DNA of 64,000 bases from Microbacterium sp. AK009 (GTDB lineage: Bacteria; Actinomycetota; Actinomycetes; Actinomycetales; Microbacteriaceae), in NCBI RefSeq assembly GCF_013410955.1, contig NZ_JACCCG010000004.1, forward strand, positions 427,670 through 491,669, read 5' to 3'. Shown here piece by piece: positions 52,814 to 61,558 of the stretch; position 1 is the first letter of the stretch; each line of letters begins with the position of its first letter. Both the position numbers and the translations under genes were made by a program. The notes below the pieces were generated by a model. That model saw only the letters and a program-made list of their open reading frames with translations, was not told the origin of the DNA and ran no database searches.

Positions 52814-54334
52814 TCAGCCCCGCAGGAGCGCCCGCAGCGCGTCGATGGTGTCGGTCTCGGCGGCCGTCTTGTCGGGACGATACCCCTTCACCCGCGCGAA
52901 GCGGAGCGCGACGCCACCGGGGTATCGGGTCGAGCGCTGCACGCCGTCGATGGCGATCTCGACGACGGTCTCGGGTCGCACGTGCACGGTATGCCCCGCG
53001 TGCGCGGTCGCGATCGTCGGGAAGTGGGCGGTCTGCCAGGCGAGGAGCTGGTCGGTCAGCCCCTTGAAGGTCTTGCCCACCATCACGAACCCGCCGGGCG
53101 GTCCGAAGGCGCCGACGGGGTCGCGGGCGCCGAGGTGCAGGTTGGACAGCTGACCGCTGCGGCGCCCCGACCCCTCCTCCACGGCGAGGACCACGAGGTC
53201 GAAGGTGAGCACCGGCTTGACCTTCAGCCAGCTCTTCCCGCGCCGCCCCGCCTGATAGGGCGCATCGACACCCTTGACCATCACGCCCTCGTGGCCTGCG
53301 GCGAGGGCAGCGCGCGCGGTCTGCTCCGCGACATCCGGATCAGCGGTGCGCACCGCGGGCACCCGCCACTCCCCCGCCACGCGATCGAGCTCGGCCTGCC
53401 GGACGTGAAGCGGCTCGTCGAGGAGGTCACGGCCGTCGAGGTGCAGGAGGTCGAAGAACCAGGGGCGGAGCGCCACCGCCGTCGCCACCTCGGAACCGAA
53501 CCGCGACATCGTCTCCTGGAAGGCGCGGGGAGCGCCGTCCTCGTCGAGTGCGAGCGTCTCGCCGTCGAAGATCGCGGTCTCCACCGGCAGGGCGCGCACC
53601 GTCTCGACGATCTCGGGGAGCCGGTGGGTGACATCGGCCAGGGTGCGGGTGAAGACCCGCACCTCCTCGCCGTCGCGGTGCACCTGGATGCGCGCGCCGT
53701 CCAGCTTGTATTCCACCGACGACTCACCGGTGGCCGCCACCGCCTCACCCGCCGATGACGCCGTCGCGGCGAGCATGGGCAGCACGGCACGGCCGACGAC
53801 GAGACCGACGTCCTCGAGTGCATCGGCTCCGCCGAACAGCGCCACCGCCGCCGCCTCTCCGATATCTCCCGAGAGCATCGCCGCACGTCGCACCGATGCC
53901 GCCGGGCGATCGGCCGCGAGCGCCACGGCGTCGAGGAGGACCCCCTCCAGGGCGCCGGTGCGCAGCTCGCCCAGGATCACCCGCGACAGGAAGTCCCACT
54001 CCGCCGCGGTCGCGGCGCCGGCGAGGGCATCGAGCTCGGTCTGGCGGCGGGCGGCGGAGCCGGTTCCGCCGGCGACCGCCAGGCGCGCGAAGGCGGAATC
54101 GACGTCGAGGACCCCGAGCGTGGCGACCGGGGCGTGCGAGCGCTCGGCGGCCAGGGTGCGCCACCCGACGCCCAGCCGTCCCTGTCTCGGCTTGGCGAGG
54201 AGCAGCCCCACCGTGCTCGGCACCTCCTCCGGGTCAAGACCCTTCAGCACCTCGGCGAGGACGCCGATCTTCGCCTTTCTCGACGCCGTGCGCGAGAGGG
54301 CGTCGGCGGCCTCGACGACCTCGCGAAGGAGCAT
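52814..54334 (-). CDS. ATP-dependent DNA ligase, LigB type
   Basis: A 506-residue ligase related to mycobacterial LigB and archaeal ligases, not the NAD-dependent LigA. An N-terminal DNA-binding domain (about 1-195) precedes the nucleotidyl-transfer domain with catalytic Lys in VEYKLDGARIQVH (about residue 211), and an OB domain with RFARVKGYRPDKTA at the end. ATG at 54334 is chosen because the earlier in-frame start at 54364 lies in the promoter region; CAGAAT seven bases before it is a fair -10 in leaderless position. Role is probably accessory repair. Confidence 0.92.
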   Translation of the reverse strand: MLLREVVEAADALSRTASRKAKIGVLAEVLKGLDPEEVPSTVGLLLAKPRQGRLGVGWRTLAAERSHAPVATLGVLDVDSAFARLAVAGGTGSAARRQTELDALAGAATAAEWDFLSRVILGELRTGALEGVLLDAVALAADRPAASVRRAAMLSGDIGEAAAVALFGGADALEDVGLVVGRAVLPMLAATASSAGEAVAATGESSVEYKLDGARIQVHRDGEEVRVFTRTLADVTHRLPEIVETVRALPVETAIFDGETLALDEDGAPRAFQETMSRFGSEVATAVALRPWFFDLLHLDGRDLLDEPLHVRQAELDRVAGEWRVPAVRTADPDVAEQTARAALAAGHEGVMVKGVDAPYQAGRRGKSWLKVKPVLTFDLVVLAVEEGSGRRSGQLSNLHLGARDPVGAFGPPGGFVMVGKTFKGLTDQLLAWQTAHFPTIATAHAGHTVHVRPETVVEIAIDGVQRSTRYPGGVALRFARVKGYRPDKTAAETDTIDALRALLRG

Positions 54335-54368
54335 GAGCGCGATTCTGCCATGCCCCGGCGACACCCGG

Positions 54369-55139
54369 TCAGGACAGGGCGAGTTCGGCCGCGCGATCGA
54401 TGAAGCGCGCCGCCGCGTCAGAGTCGGCGGGATCGGCGATGATCATCCTCAGCACCACCTCGTCGGCGGCGTCGAGGTACGCCGGCACCCGTGCCGCAGC
54501 GGTCTCGGGGGTGATGACCGTGTCGGCGGGTGAGAGCCCGAGACGGGCGAAGTTCGCGGCGTACGCGGGATAGCCGGCGTACGCATCGCGCTCCGCCTCG
54601 AGCCGTGGCACGGCGTCGAGCTCGAGCGCGGCGCGGACGTAAAGGGCTGCGTGAGCCCCCTCGTCGGCGTGGTGCGCCTCCATGGCCTGCGCCGCCGCGA
54701 TCTCGGGATCGAGCCAGCTGAGCAGCACCCCGTCGCCCGCAGTCGCGCCGAGACGTCGCATCCGGGGCCCCAGGGCGCCGACGACGATGCGCGCGTCGGC
54801 TCCCTCCCTGAGGCGTGTGATCGCGGTGCGGACGGCGTCGAGGCCCCCGCGCCGCAAGCCTCCGGACCCGATGCCCAGCGTGAGCCGGTCCACCGGCAGA
54901 TCGAGCGCCCTCACCCGCGCGACGATCTGCTCCCCCGGACGCCGATCCACCGGGAGGACGCCGGTGGCGAGCCCCAGGGTCTCGGTGACCTCGGCGACGG
55001 CCGCGAGCACCTCGAGCGCATCATGCCCCGGGATGTCGTTGACCCAGAGCGCGGTGAACCCGGCCTGTTCCACGGCCGGGGCGATCTCGCGGGCGAAGGC
55101 AGGGCCGACCGCGGCGGCGATTCCGATGGAGCATGCCAT
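54369..55139 (-). CDS. LLM-class (luciferase-like) flavin or F420 oxidoreductase
   Basis: A 256-residue TIM-barrel protein of the bacterial luciferase-like family. The N-terminal SIGIAAAVGPAF and central VGALGPRMRRLGATAGDGVLLSWLDPE are typical. It is shorter than full LLM enzymes (about 330). Such proteins use FMN or F420; neither can be excluded. ATG at 55139 (MACSIG) is six bases after CATGCT, a weak leaderless -10; earlier in-frame starts are unlikely. Confidence 0.82.
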   Translation of the reverse strand: MACSIGIAAAVGPAFAREIAPAVEQAGFTALWVNDIPGHDALEVLAAVAEVTETLGLATGVLPVDRRPGEQIVARVRALDLPVDRLTLGIGSGGLRRGGLDAVRTAITRLREGADARIVVGALGPRMRRLGATAGDGVLLSWLDPEIAAAQAMEAHHADEGAHAALYVRAALELDAVPRLEAERDAYAGYPAYAANFARLGLSPADTVITPETAAARVPAYLDAADEVVLRMIIADPADSDAAARFIDRAAELALS

Positions 55140-55168
55140 GACCTCAGCATGCCCCATCGGAACCCGCG

Positions 55169-57712
55169 TCACGCTGCGGCGGCGACCGTCGTTCCGGCGG
55201 CGACCCGCAGCATCCCGTCACGGGCATCGAGGCGCACCGCGCCACCGTCGCTCAACTCACCGGAGACGAACAGGTCGGCGATCCGGTCGTCGACCTCTCG
55301 CTGGATGAGGCGGCGCAGCGGCCGCGCCCCGTACTCGGGCTCGTAGCCGTTCTCGGCGAGCCAGGCGATCGCCGAGTCGTCGATCTCGAGCGCCACCTCG
55401 CGGGCGGCCAGCCGCGCGCGGGTGGCGCCGAGCAGCAGTCCGACGATCTGCTCCAGCTGCTCCTTCTCCAGCTTGCGGAACAGCACGATCTCGTCGATCC
55501 GGTTGAGGAACTCCGGCCGCATGGCGTCGCGGAGGCGCCCCATGACGCGGTCGCGGAGATCCTTGTCCGAACCGAAACCGGTGGCCCCGCCGCCGTCGGC
55601 GATGAAGCCGATCGCTCCCGATCGCGACGCGAGGAACTCGCTGCCGATGTTGGAGGTCATGACGATCACCGTGTTGCGGAAGTCGACCGTGCGGCCCTGA
55701 CCGTCGGTCAGCCGGCCGTCGTCGAGCACCTGCAGCAGCAGGTTGAACACGTCGGGGTGGGCCTTCTCGATCTCGTCGAACAGCACGATCGAGTAGGGGT
55801 TGCGACGCACACGCTCGGTGAGCTGCCCCGCCTCGTCGTAGCCGACGTACCCGGGAGGGGCGCCGACCAGGCGCGACACGGTGTGGCGTTCGCCGAACTC
55901 GCTCATGTCGAAGCGGATGACCGCCCCATCGTCGTCGAAGAGGGAGTGCGCCAGGGCCTTCGCGAGCTCGGTCTTTCCCACCCCCGTCGGGCCGAGGAAG
56001 AGGAACGAACCGACCGGGCGACGGCTGTCGCCCATGCCGGTACGGTTGCGGCGCACGGCCTTGGCGACGGCGGTCACCGCGTCATCCTGTCCGATCACCC
56101 GCGCGTGCAGCTCGCTCTCGAGCACGGCGAGGCGCTCCCGCTCGGTCTCGGTGAGCCGCTGGACGGGGATGCCGGTCGCGCGGCTGATCACCGCCGCGAT
56201 CTCGGGCTCGTCCACCACGGCCGCGCCCGCTGCGGCGCCGGTCGCCTCACGCAGGCGATCCTGGACCGTGGTGATCTCGTCGCGGATCTGCGAGGCCTCT
56301 TCGTAACGCTCGGCGGTGACCGCGGCGTTCTTGTCGGCCTCGAGCGTGGCGAGCCGCTCCATCAGCTCGCGCGTGTCGACCTTCGCTCCCAGGCGGAGCC
56401 GCAGGCGGGCACCTGCCTGGTCGATGAGGTCGATCGCCTTGTCGGGGAGCACCCGGTCGGTGAGGTAGCGGTCGCTGAGCTCGACGGCCGCGCGCAGCGC
56501 GTCGTCGGTGTACGACACGCCGTGGTGCTCCTCGTAGGCGCCGCGGAGGCCGCGGAGGATCTCGACGGTGTCGATGAGCGACGGCTCACCCACCCTCACC
56601 GGCTGGAACCGGCGCTCCAGAGCCGGGTCCTTCTCGATCGTGCGGTACTCCTTGAGCGTCGTCGCGCCGACGAGGTGCAGCTCACCGCGCGCGAGCCGGG
56701 GCTTCAGGATGTTGCCGGCGTCCATCGCGCCTTCGCCTCCGCCGCCGGCGCCGACGACGGTGTGCACCTCGTCGATGAAGACGATCAGCTCGCGCGAGCG
56801 CGCGGCGATCTCGTCCATCGTGTTCGTCAGGCGCTCCTCGAAGTCACCGCGGTAGCGGGTTCCGGCGAGCATCGCCGGCAGATCGAGGGCGATGACGCGC
56901 TTGTCGCGCAGCTGCTCGGGAACAGCACCCGACACGATCGCCTGGGCGAGGCCCTCGACGATCGCGGTCTTGCCGACGCCGGCCTCGCCGACGAGCACGG
57001 GGTTGTTCTTCGTGCGGCGGCTGAGGATCTCGATGGTCTGCTCGATCTCGTCCTCGCGCCCGATGACCGGGTCGAGCAGTCCGTCACGGGCGCGGGCGGT
57101 CAGGTCGGTGCCGAAACGGTCGAGCATAGGGGAATCGGATGCCGCGGCATCCGCGCTCTCGTCCGTGCTCGCCCCGCCGGGGGTGACCGTCTCGCGCACC
57201 CCCTGGGTGAGAGCCTCGGCGGTGACGCCCGCCTGAGCGAGGATCTGCCCTGCCGGAGTGTCCTGAGCGAGGACGAGTGCGAAGAAGAGGTGCTCGGGGT
57301 CGACGTAGGTCGAGCCGGAGGAGCGCGCGACCTGGAAGGCGTGGAAGAGGGCGCGCTGCACCGACGGGGTGACGACGGCGCCGTCGACGTCGGCGGCCGA
57401 CGATGCGGCGGGAAGCCGCTCCTCGGCGGCGCGGGCGATCGCCGCGGAGTCGGCGCCGATCCGCGCGACCGCGTCCTTCGCCGGGGCGTGCTGGACCAGC
57501 ACGCGCAGCACGTGCAGGGCGTCGAGCTCGCGCTGACCGCGCTCGAGCGCGTAGCGGCCCGAACGCTGCAGCATCTCCTGGGTGCGGGCGCTCAGGAAGC
57601 GGCTGAGGTCGATGGAACGCTCGGCCCGTGCCCGCTCGCCCGCGAGGTAGCGAGCGAGGAACTCGTCGAACGCACTCTGACCGTCACCGGTCGGGGGGAA
57701 GTCTTCGGGCAT
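55169..57712 (-). CDS. HSP100 AAA+ unfoldase, ClpC/ClpB-like
   Basis: An 847-residue ATPase with a double Clp_N repeat (about 25-170), first AAA+ module with GEAGVGKT (about 235-242), a short middle region containing a UVR-like [11 protein letters not shown] (about 465-478), second module with GPTGVGKT (about 573-580) and a Clp D2-small domain. The long ClpB coiled coil is missing, so it is built like ClpC; the N-terminal region diverges from canonical ClpC. It may be a second, stress-specific ClpC. An HspR-like operator lies upstream. ATG at 57712, GGAGAG in the leader. Confidence 0.88.
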   Translation of the reverse strand: MPEDFPPTGDGQSAFDEFLARYLAGERARAERSIDLSRFLSARTQEMLQRSGRYALERGQRELDALHVLRVLVQHAPAKDAVARIGADSAAIARAAEERLPAASSAADVDGAVVTPSVQRALFHAFQVARSSGSTYVDPEHLFFALVLAQDTPAGQILAQAGVTAEALTQGVRETVTPGGASTDESADAAASDSPMLDRFGTDLTARARDGLLDPVIGREDEIEQTIEILSRRTKNNPVLVGEAGVGKTAIVEGLAQAIVSGAVPEQLRDKRVIALDLPAMLAGTRYRGDFEERLTNTMDEIAARSRELIVFIDEVHTVVGAGGGGEGAMDAGNILKPRLARGELHLVGATTLKEYRTIEKDPALERRFQPVRVGEPSLIDTVEILRGLRGAYEEHHGVSYTDDALRAAVELSDRYLTDRVLPDKAIDLIDQAGARLRLRLGAKVDTRELMERLATLEADKNAAVTAERYEEASQIRDEITTVQDRLREATGAAAGAAVVDEPEIAAVISRATGIPVQRLTETERERLAVLESELHARVIGQDDAVTAVAKAVRRNRTGMGDSRRPVGSFLFLGPTGVGKTELAKALAHSLFDDDGAVIRFDMSEFGERHTVSRLVGAPPGYVGYDEAGQLTERVRRNPYSIVLFDEIEKAHPDVFNLLLQVLDDGRLTDGQGRTVDFRNTVIVMTSNIGSEFLASRSGAIGFIADGGGATGFGSDKDLRDRVMGRLRDAMRPEFLNRIDEIVLFRKLEKEQLEQIVGLLLGATRARLAAREVALEIDDSAIAWLAENGYEPEYGARPLRRLIQREVDDRIADLFVSGELSDGGAVRLDARDGMLRVAAGTTVAAAA

Positions 57713-57763
57713 GTCACTCTCCGTGAATGGTGATGCGAAGCCTGCTCGCCCCCGCGGAGCGAA

Positions 57764-57784
57764 GTTGAGCAGACACGTATCAAG
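57764..57784 (-). promoter_or_regulatory. HAIR-like HspR operator upstream of the HSP100 gene
   Basis: On the minus strand CTTGATA-N7-GCTCAAC, against the HspR consensus CTTGAGT-N7-ACTCAAG: ten of fourteen positions match and spacing is exact. It lies 52 bases before the ATG and adjoins TTGAAC, a possible -35. Heat-shock control by HspR is inferred. Confidence 0.5.
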
Positions 57785-57820
57785 TTCAACGCGAGGGGGC
57801 GGTGACTATTCCCGCGTCCG

Positions 57821-58609
57821 TCATCGGATCCTCGGATCCGGATCGTTCCAGGTCTGGACCGTTTCGACGATCCAGAACGCCGAGAACAGCAGGAGGAGGA
57901 CGACTTCACCGATGAGGACGAGGGGGAGGGCGGCGAGGAAGACGACGAAGAGGAAACCGACCGCAGCGAGGATCCCCACGGCGATCACCGCGTAGATCCC
58001 GCGGGCGGTGGGCCGCGAGGACGACGGCGCGCACGCCGTCCACCCGGCGACGGCGGCGATCAGCGCGAAGAAGGCCAGGGTCGCCGCGAGATGGCCGAAG
58101 CGGAGGAGACTCTCCTGATCCGCGGCCGCCCACAGCGGGAAGCCGATGATGAGCGCGCCCGCGGCGCCGGCCGTGATCAGCACGCCGCGGGTGAGGGTCC
58201 GTTGGGCACGGGCGACGAGGAGCGCTGCGACGACCCCGGCCACCCCGACGATCGCGAACGTGAGGAGACCGTTGACGACGTCGGCGTGCACGGCGACGGG
58301 AACGACGCCGCCGACCGGCGTCGGGATGATCGCGATGAGCGGGGCGAGGACCGCGGCGATGTCGAGCAGAGCCTGCGGCACGCTTCGCCCCGACAGGGCG
58401 AGGAGGGCGAGCGACACGGCGAACAGCGACCCGGTGAACACGGTGCGCGCTGGGGTGTAGAAGCCGGCGCTCAACGACTCCGGTGCCGTACCGGCGGTGA
58501 GCGCGGCAGCCGTGACGGAGACGAGGAGGGCGAGCACCGCCCCGAGGATCGCGAGCCGCACATAGCGATAGGTGCGGGCGAGGGATGTCGCGGGCGCGAC
58601 CTGGGTCAC
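57821..58609 (-). CDS. Seven-helix membrane protein, unknown function
   Basis: A 262-residue hydrophobic protein with about seven membrane segments and short loops. No catalytic motif is recognised; a loose resemblance to DUF998-type proteins is possible. GTG at 58609 overlaps the nagA stop as GTGA, so it is translated from the nagA mRNA. The C-terminus ends in charged TVQTWNDPDPRIR facing the cytosol. An upstream in-frame start at 58633 would lie within nagA and is less likely. Confidence 0.75.
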   Translation of the reverse strand: MTQVAPATSLARTYRYVRLAILGAVLALLVSVTAAALTAGTAPESLSAGFYTPARTVFTGSLFAVSLALLALSGRSVPQALLDIAAVLAPLIAIIPTPVGGVVPVAVHADVVNGLLTFAIVGVAGVVAALLVARAQRTLTRGVLITAGAAGALIIGFPLWAAADQESLLRFGHLAATLAFFALIAAVAGWTACAPSSSRPTARGIYAVIAVGILAAVGFLFVVFLAALPLVLIGEVVLLLLFSAFWIVETVQTWNDPDPRIR

Positions 58610-59760
58610 CGCACCCGCCGTCCCGCCGCCCACACGGCCTCGACCTCGAGGGCGGGGCTGAGCAGCACGACGTCGGCGGCGTATCCGGGGTCGAGACGTC
58701 CGAGCCGATCCTGTCGCCCGAGGACGGTCGCCGGTGTCTGCGTCAGCGCGGCGACCGCCGTCGGCAGGTCGAGCCCCACCTGATCGACGGCGCGGCGAAG
58801 CGCCGCATCCTGGGTGAGGGTGGATCCGGCGATCGTCTCCGTGCCCGTCAGTCGCGCGACGCCGTCCGACACGGTGACATCCAGGTCGCCGAGGACGTAG
58901 TCGCCGTCCGCCGCCCCGGCGGCGGCCATCGCATCGGTCACGAGGGCGATCCGCCCCGGGGCGAGCTCGAACAGCATCCGGGCCACGCGAGGGTCGAGAT
59001 GGCTGCCGTCGAGGATCGCCTCCAGGACGACTCCCGGCGCGCCCACCGCGGCGAGGACGGGCCCGGGGGCCCGGTGATGGATGCCGCGCATCCCGTTGAA
59101 GGCATGGGTCAGAAGGCTCGCGCCGCGCTCGAACGCCGCATCGGCGAGGGCGCGATCGGCACCCGTGTGTCCCACCGCGACGACGACGCCGGCGGCCACG
59201 AACGTCTCGATCGCTTCCAGGGCGTGAGGCCGGTCGGGAGCGAGGGTGATCTGGACGAGCGCATCCCCCGCAGCATCCCGCAGGCGACGCACCGTCTCGG
59301 GATCAGGGTCGCACAGGACGTGCGGATCGTGTGCGCCCCGGAAGTCGGGGTGGAGGAAGGGGCCCTCCAGGTGCGCGCCCAGGACGCGCGTGTCGCGGGC
59401 CTTCGCCTCCGCGATCGCTGCGAGGCGCGAGGCGAGCACGTCGACGCGTGCGCTGACGAGGGAGAGCACCGAGCGCGTCGTCCCGTGGGCGGTGTGGGTG
59501 TCCAAGACTCGCGCGATGGAGGCGATGCCGTCGTCGACGGAGGCCCCGCCTCCCCCGTGACAGTGCAGGTCGATGAATCCGGGGGTGAGGACACGCCCCG
59601 CGACGTCCACGACGTCTCCGGCAGCGTGACGCCGCCAGTCGTCGCCGGTGCCGCGGGCGCCGACGGTGTCGCCGTCGAGCACCAGCCAGGCGTCGTCGTG
59701 GATCTCACCGCCCGAGACCAGCCGGGCCGAATGCAGGACTGTCGTGCCGGTCGCGCTCAC
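58606..59760 (-). CDS. nagA: N-acetylglucosamine-6-phosphate deacetylase
   Basis: A 384-residue amidohydrolase releasing acetate from GlcNAc-6-phosphate for amino-sugar catabolism and cell-wall recycling. Marks are GFIDLHCHGGGG, HLEGPFLHPDFRGAHDP, the metal His in AVGHTGAD, LTHAFNGMRG and catalytic Asp in LVTDAMAAAG. GTG at 59760 is six bases after TATCGT, so leaderless. nagB is not adjacent. Followed by an overlapping membrane-protein gene. Confidence 0.94.
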   Translation of the reverse strand: MSATGTTVLHSARLVSGGEIHDDAWLVLDGDTVGARGTGDDWRRHAAGDVVDVAGRVLTPGFIDLHCHGGGGASVDDGIASIARVLDTHTAHGTTRSVLSLVSARVDVLASRLAAIAEAKARDTRVLGAHLEGPFLHPDFRGAHDPHVLCDPDPETVRRLRDAAGDALVQITLAPDRPHALEAIETFVAAGVVVAVGHTGADRALADAAFERGASLLTHAFNGMRGIHHRAPGPVLAAVGAPGVVLEAILDGSHLDPRVARMLFELAPGRIALVTDAMAAAGAADGDYVLGDLDVTVSDGVARLTGTETIAGSTLTQDAALRRAVDQVGLDLPTAVAALTQTPATVLGRQDRLGRLDPGYAADVVLLSPALEVEAVWAAGRRVR

Positions 59761-59766
59761 TCCGCC

Positions 59767-59772
59767 ACGATA
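59767..59772 (-). promoter_or_regulatory. -10 box, leaderless start of nagA
   Basis: TATCGT on the minus strand, six bases before GTG at 59760. Confidence 0.5.
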
Positions 59773-59788
59773 TCCGTCCGCGCCTCGC

Positions 59789-59794
59789 TATCCT
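59789..59794 (+). promoter_or_regulatory. -10 box of the EI24-domain gene
   Basis: TATCCT, 22 bases before ATG at 59817, leaving a short leader with the ribosome binding site GGAAGGAG. An ordinary leadered promoter. Confidence 0.4.
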
Positions 59795-59816
59795 TCACAG
59801 GGCCGGAAGGAGCAGG

Positions 59817-60554
59817 ATGTCGGAACTGTGGCGCGGGGTGGGACTCCTCCTCCGTGGGTTCGGGTGGTGGGCTCGTCGTCCCGCGGCGATGGCGCTCGGT
59901 CTCATTCCCGCCGTCGTCGTCGCGGTGGTCTTCCTCACGGCCCTGGTCGTCCTGGGCGCGTGGGTCCCCGGGGTCGCCGAGTGGCTGACGCCCTTCGCCG
60001 CAGGATGGCCGGAGTTCTGGACAGGGGTGCTGCGCATCGCGGTGAGTGCGGCGCTGCTCGGCGGCGCGGGCATCATCGCGATCGTCTCGTTCACCGCCGT
60101 CACCCTCATCGCCGGCGAGCCGTTCTACGATCGCATCTGGCGCTCGGTGGAGAAGAGCGCGGGCGGCGATGTCCCCGGCGCGGACTACGGATTCTGGCGA
60201 TCGGCCGGAGATGCGCTCTCGCTGCTGGGCCGCGGTATCGTCGTCGCGATCTGCGCGGCTCTGCTGGGCTTCGTCCCCGTCGTCGGCACGGTTCTCGGCG
60301 CGGTCGTCGGAACGACGCTCACCGGGTGGGTCCTCGCCGACGAACTCACCTCTCGCGCCCTGACGGCGCGCGGGATCTCCCGGAAGGAGCGGCGCGCGCT
60401 GCTCCGCCGCGCCCGACCTCGGGTGTGGGGTTTCGGTATCGCGACTCAGCTGTGCTTCCTCGTGCCGCTGGGCGCGGTGGCGGTCATGCCGGCTGCGACG
60501 GCAGGCGCGACGATGCTCGCGCGGACGCTCGTCGGGGAGGACGCGAGCGGTTAG
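59817..60554 (+). CDS. EI24-domain (CysZ-like) membrane protein
   Basis: A 245-residue membrane protein with four to five hydrophobic segments and the family core FTAVTLIAGEPFYDRIWRSVE, followed by a charged loop (SRKERRALLRRARP). EI24/CysZ proteins include sulfate channels; the role in actinobacteria is not settled. ATG at 59817 with GGAAGGAG six bases upstream. Its stop overlaps the convergent DoxX gene by four bases. Confidence 0.88.
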   Translation: MSELWRGVGLLLRGFGWWARRPAAMALGLIPAVVVAVVFLTALVVLGAWVPGVAEWLTPFAAGWPEFWTGVLRIAVSAALLGGAGIIAIVSFTAVTLIAGEPFYDRIWRSVEKSAGGDVPGADYGFWRSAGDALSLLGRGIVVAICAALLGFVPVVGTVLGAVVGTTLTGWVLADELTSRALTARGISRKERRALLRRARPRVWGFGIATQLCFLVPLGAVAVMPAATAGATMLARTLVGEDASG

Positions 60555-60961
60555 CGCCGTCCGTCCCGTGTCGACCACAGCGCCACGGCGACGAGGACGG
60601 GCTGGAAGAAGAGCCGCACGAACCGTTTGCGGTCCGTGTCGAGGCCGAAGCCGTCCCGCTTCTTCAGGTACTGCTCGATGTTGCCGGGGAAGATCGCCAC
60701 GAAGAACGCCGCCAGGTAGTTCCCGAGCGTCCGTCGTGAACCCGGAAGGAGCACGAGCGACGCGCCGAGCATGACCTCGAGCACTCCCGAGACGATGACG
60801 ACGTCGTCCTTGTCGAATCCGGTGCCGCGGGTGGTCCAGTCGGGTACCTGCGCCTGGAACTCCTTGCGTCCCCAGAACAGGTGGGTGACGCCGGCGAACA
60901 CCATGGCTCCCGCCAGCGACCAGCGGGCGAAGGTGCGCAGAGGGCTCGAGCTGTCCGACAT
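60551..60961 (-). CDS. DoxX-family membrane protein
   Basis: A 136-residue protein with four membrane segments; AGAMVFAGVTHLFWGRKEFQAQVPDW is typical of DoxX-like proteins. Function is uncertain; relatives have been linked to thiosulfate oxidation and to redox stress complexes. ATG at 60961 is six bases after TAGGCT, so leaderless. Confidence 0.85.
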   Translation of the reverse strand: MSDSSSPLRTFARWSLAGAMVFAGVTHLFWGRKEFQAQVPDWTTRGTGFDKDDVVIVSGVLEVMLGASLVLLPGSRRTLGNYLAAFFVAIFPGNIEQYLKKRDGFGLDTDRKRFVRLFFQPVLVAVALWSTRDGRR

Positions 60962-60967
60962 CCCGTC

Positions 60968-60973
60968 AGCCTA
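60968..60973 (-). promoter_or_regulatory. -10 box, leaderless start of the DoxX gene
   Basis: TAGGCT on the minus strand, six bases before the ATG at 60961. Confidence 0.5.
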
Positions 60974-60985
60974 TCGGCGGGGAGA

Positions 60986-61450
60986 TCAGTCCCGACCGCC
61001 GGGCGGACCGATGATGAGGAGCACGACGAACAGCAGCACCACCGCGGCCGCGATGAGCAGCGCGAGCACCCACGGGCGCCGAAGGAAGAAGCGCAGCATC
61101 TGGTCCAGGGGACGGCGGTCGCGGGGATCGGACGACTCCTCGGTGCGCCACGCGCCGCCCAGGCGGCCGGAGCGCTGCAGCCAGATCTCGGTCGGGATGG
61201 TGGCGTACGGGATCACCGCGCTGCCGACGGCCACGATCGCGGGCCCCGGCGACCAGCGCTGATTGAGGGCGACGAGGACAGCGGTCGCCCCGTACGCGAG
61301 GAACACGAAGCCGTGGATGCCGCCCCCGATCGTCACCGCGATGTCGAGACCGGCGGTCGCTCGCAGGATCAGTCCGGTGATCAGCAGGGTCCACGACACC
61401 GCCTCGGCGATGGCGAGGGTGCGAAAGAGGGTCAGGGGCGTGCGGAACAC
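60986..61450 (-). CDS. DUF3817 family membrane protein
   Basis: A 154-residue protein with four membrane segments. The DUF3817 core is visible in AEAVSWTLLITGL, GGGIHGFVFLAYGATAVLVAL and WSPGPAIVAVGSAVIPYATIPTEIWL, followed by a polar linker and a single C-terminal helix. Function unknown. GTG at 61450 with GGAG eight bases upstream; TAGGCT about 30 bases before it is a candidate -10, giving an ordinary leader. Confidence 0.85.
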   Translation of the reverse strand: MFRTPLTLFRTLAIAEAVSWTLLITGLILRATAGLDIAVTIGGGIHGFVFLAYGATAVLVALNQRWSPGPAIVAVGSAVIPYATIPTEIWLQRSGRLGGAWRTEESSDPRDRRPLDQMLRFFLRRPWVLALLIAAAVVLLFVVLLIIGPPGGRD

Positions 61451-61546
61451 GGGTTCTCCTCGGCGAGGGGCGGGGTTTCCAGCCTAGAGAAGCGCACAGA
61501 ACGCCCGCGCCCGGTCGTGTCGGTGTCAAGAGATTGCGTCGGCGCC

Positions 61547-61552
61547 TAGCGT
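61547..61552 (+). promoter_or_regulatory. -10 box, leaderless start of the methyltransferase gene
   Basis: TAGCGT, six bases before GTG at 61559. GGAGG lies in the gap, touching the start, and would not be transcribed. Confidence 0.5.
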
Positions 61553-61558
61553 GGAGGG

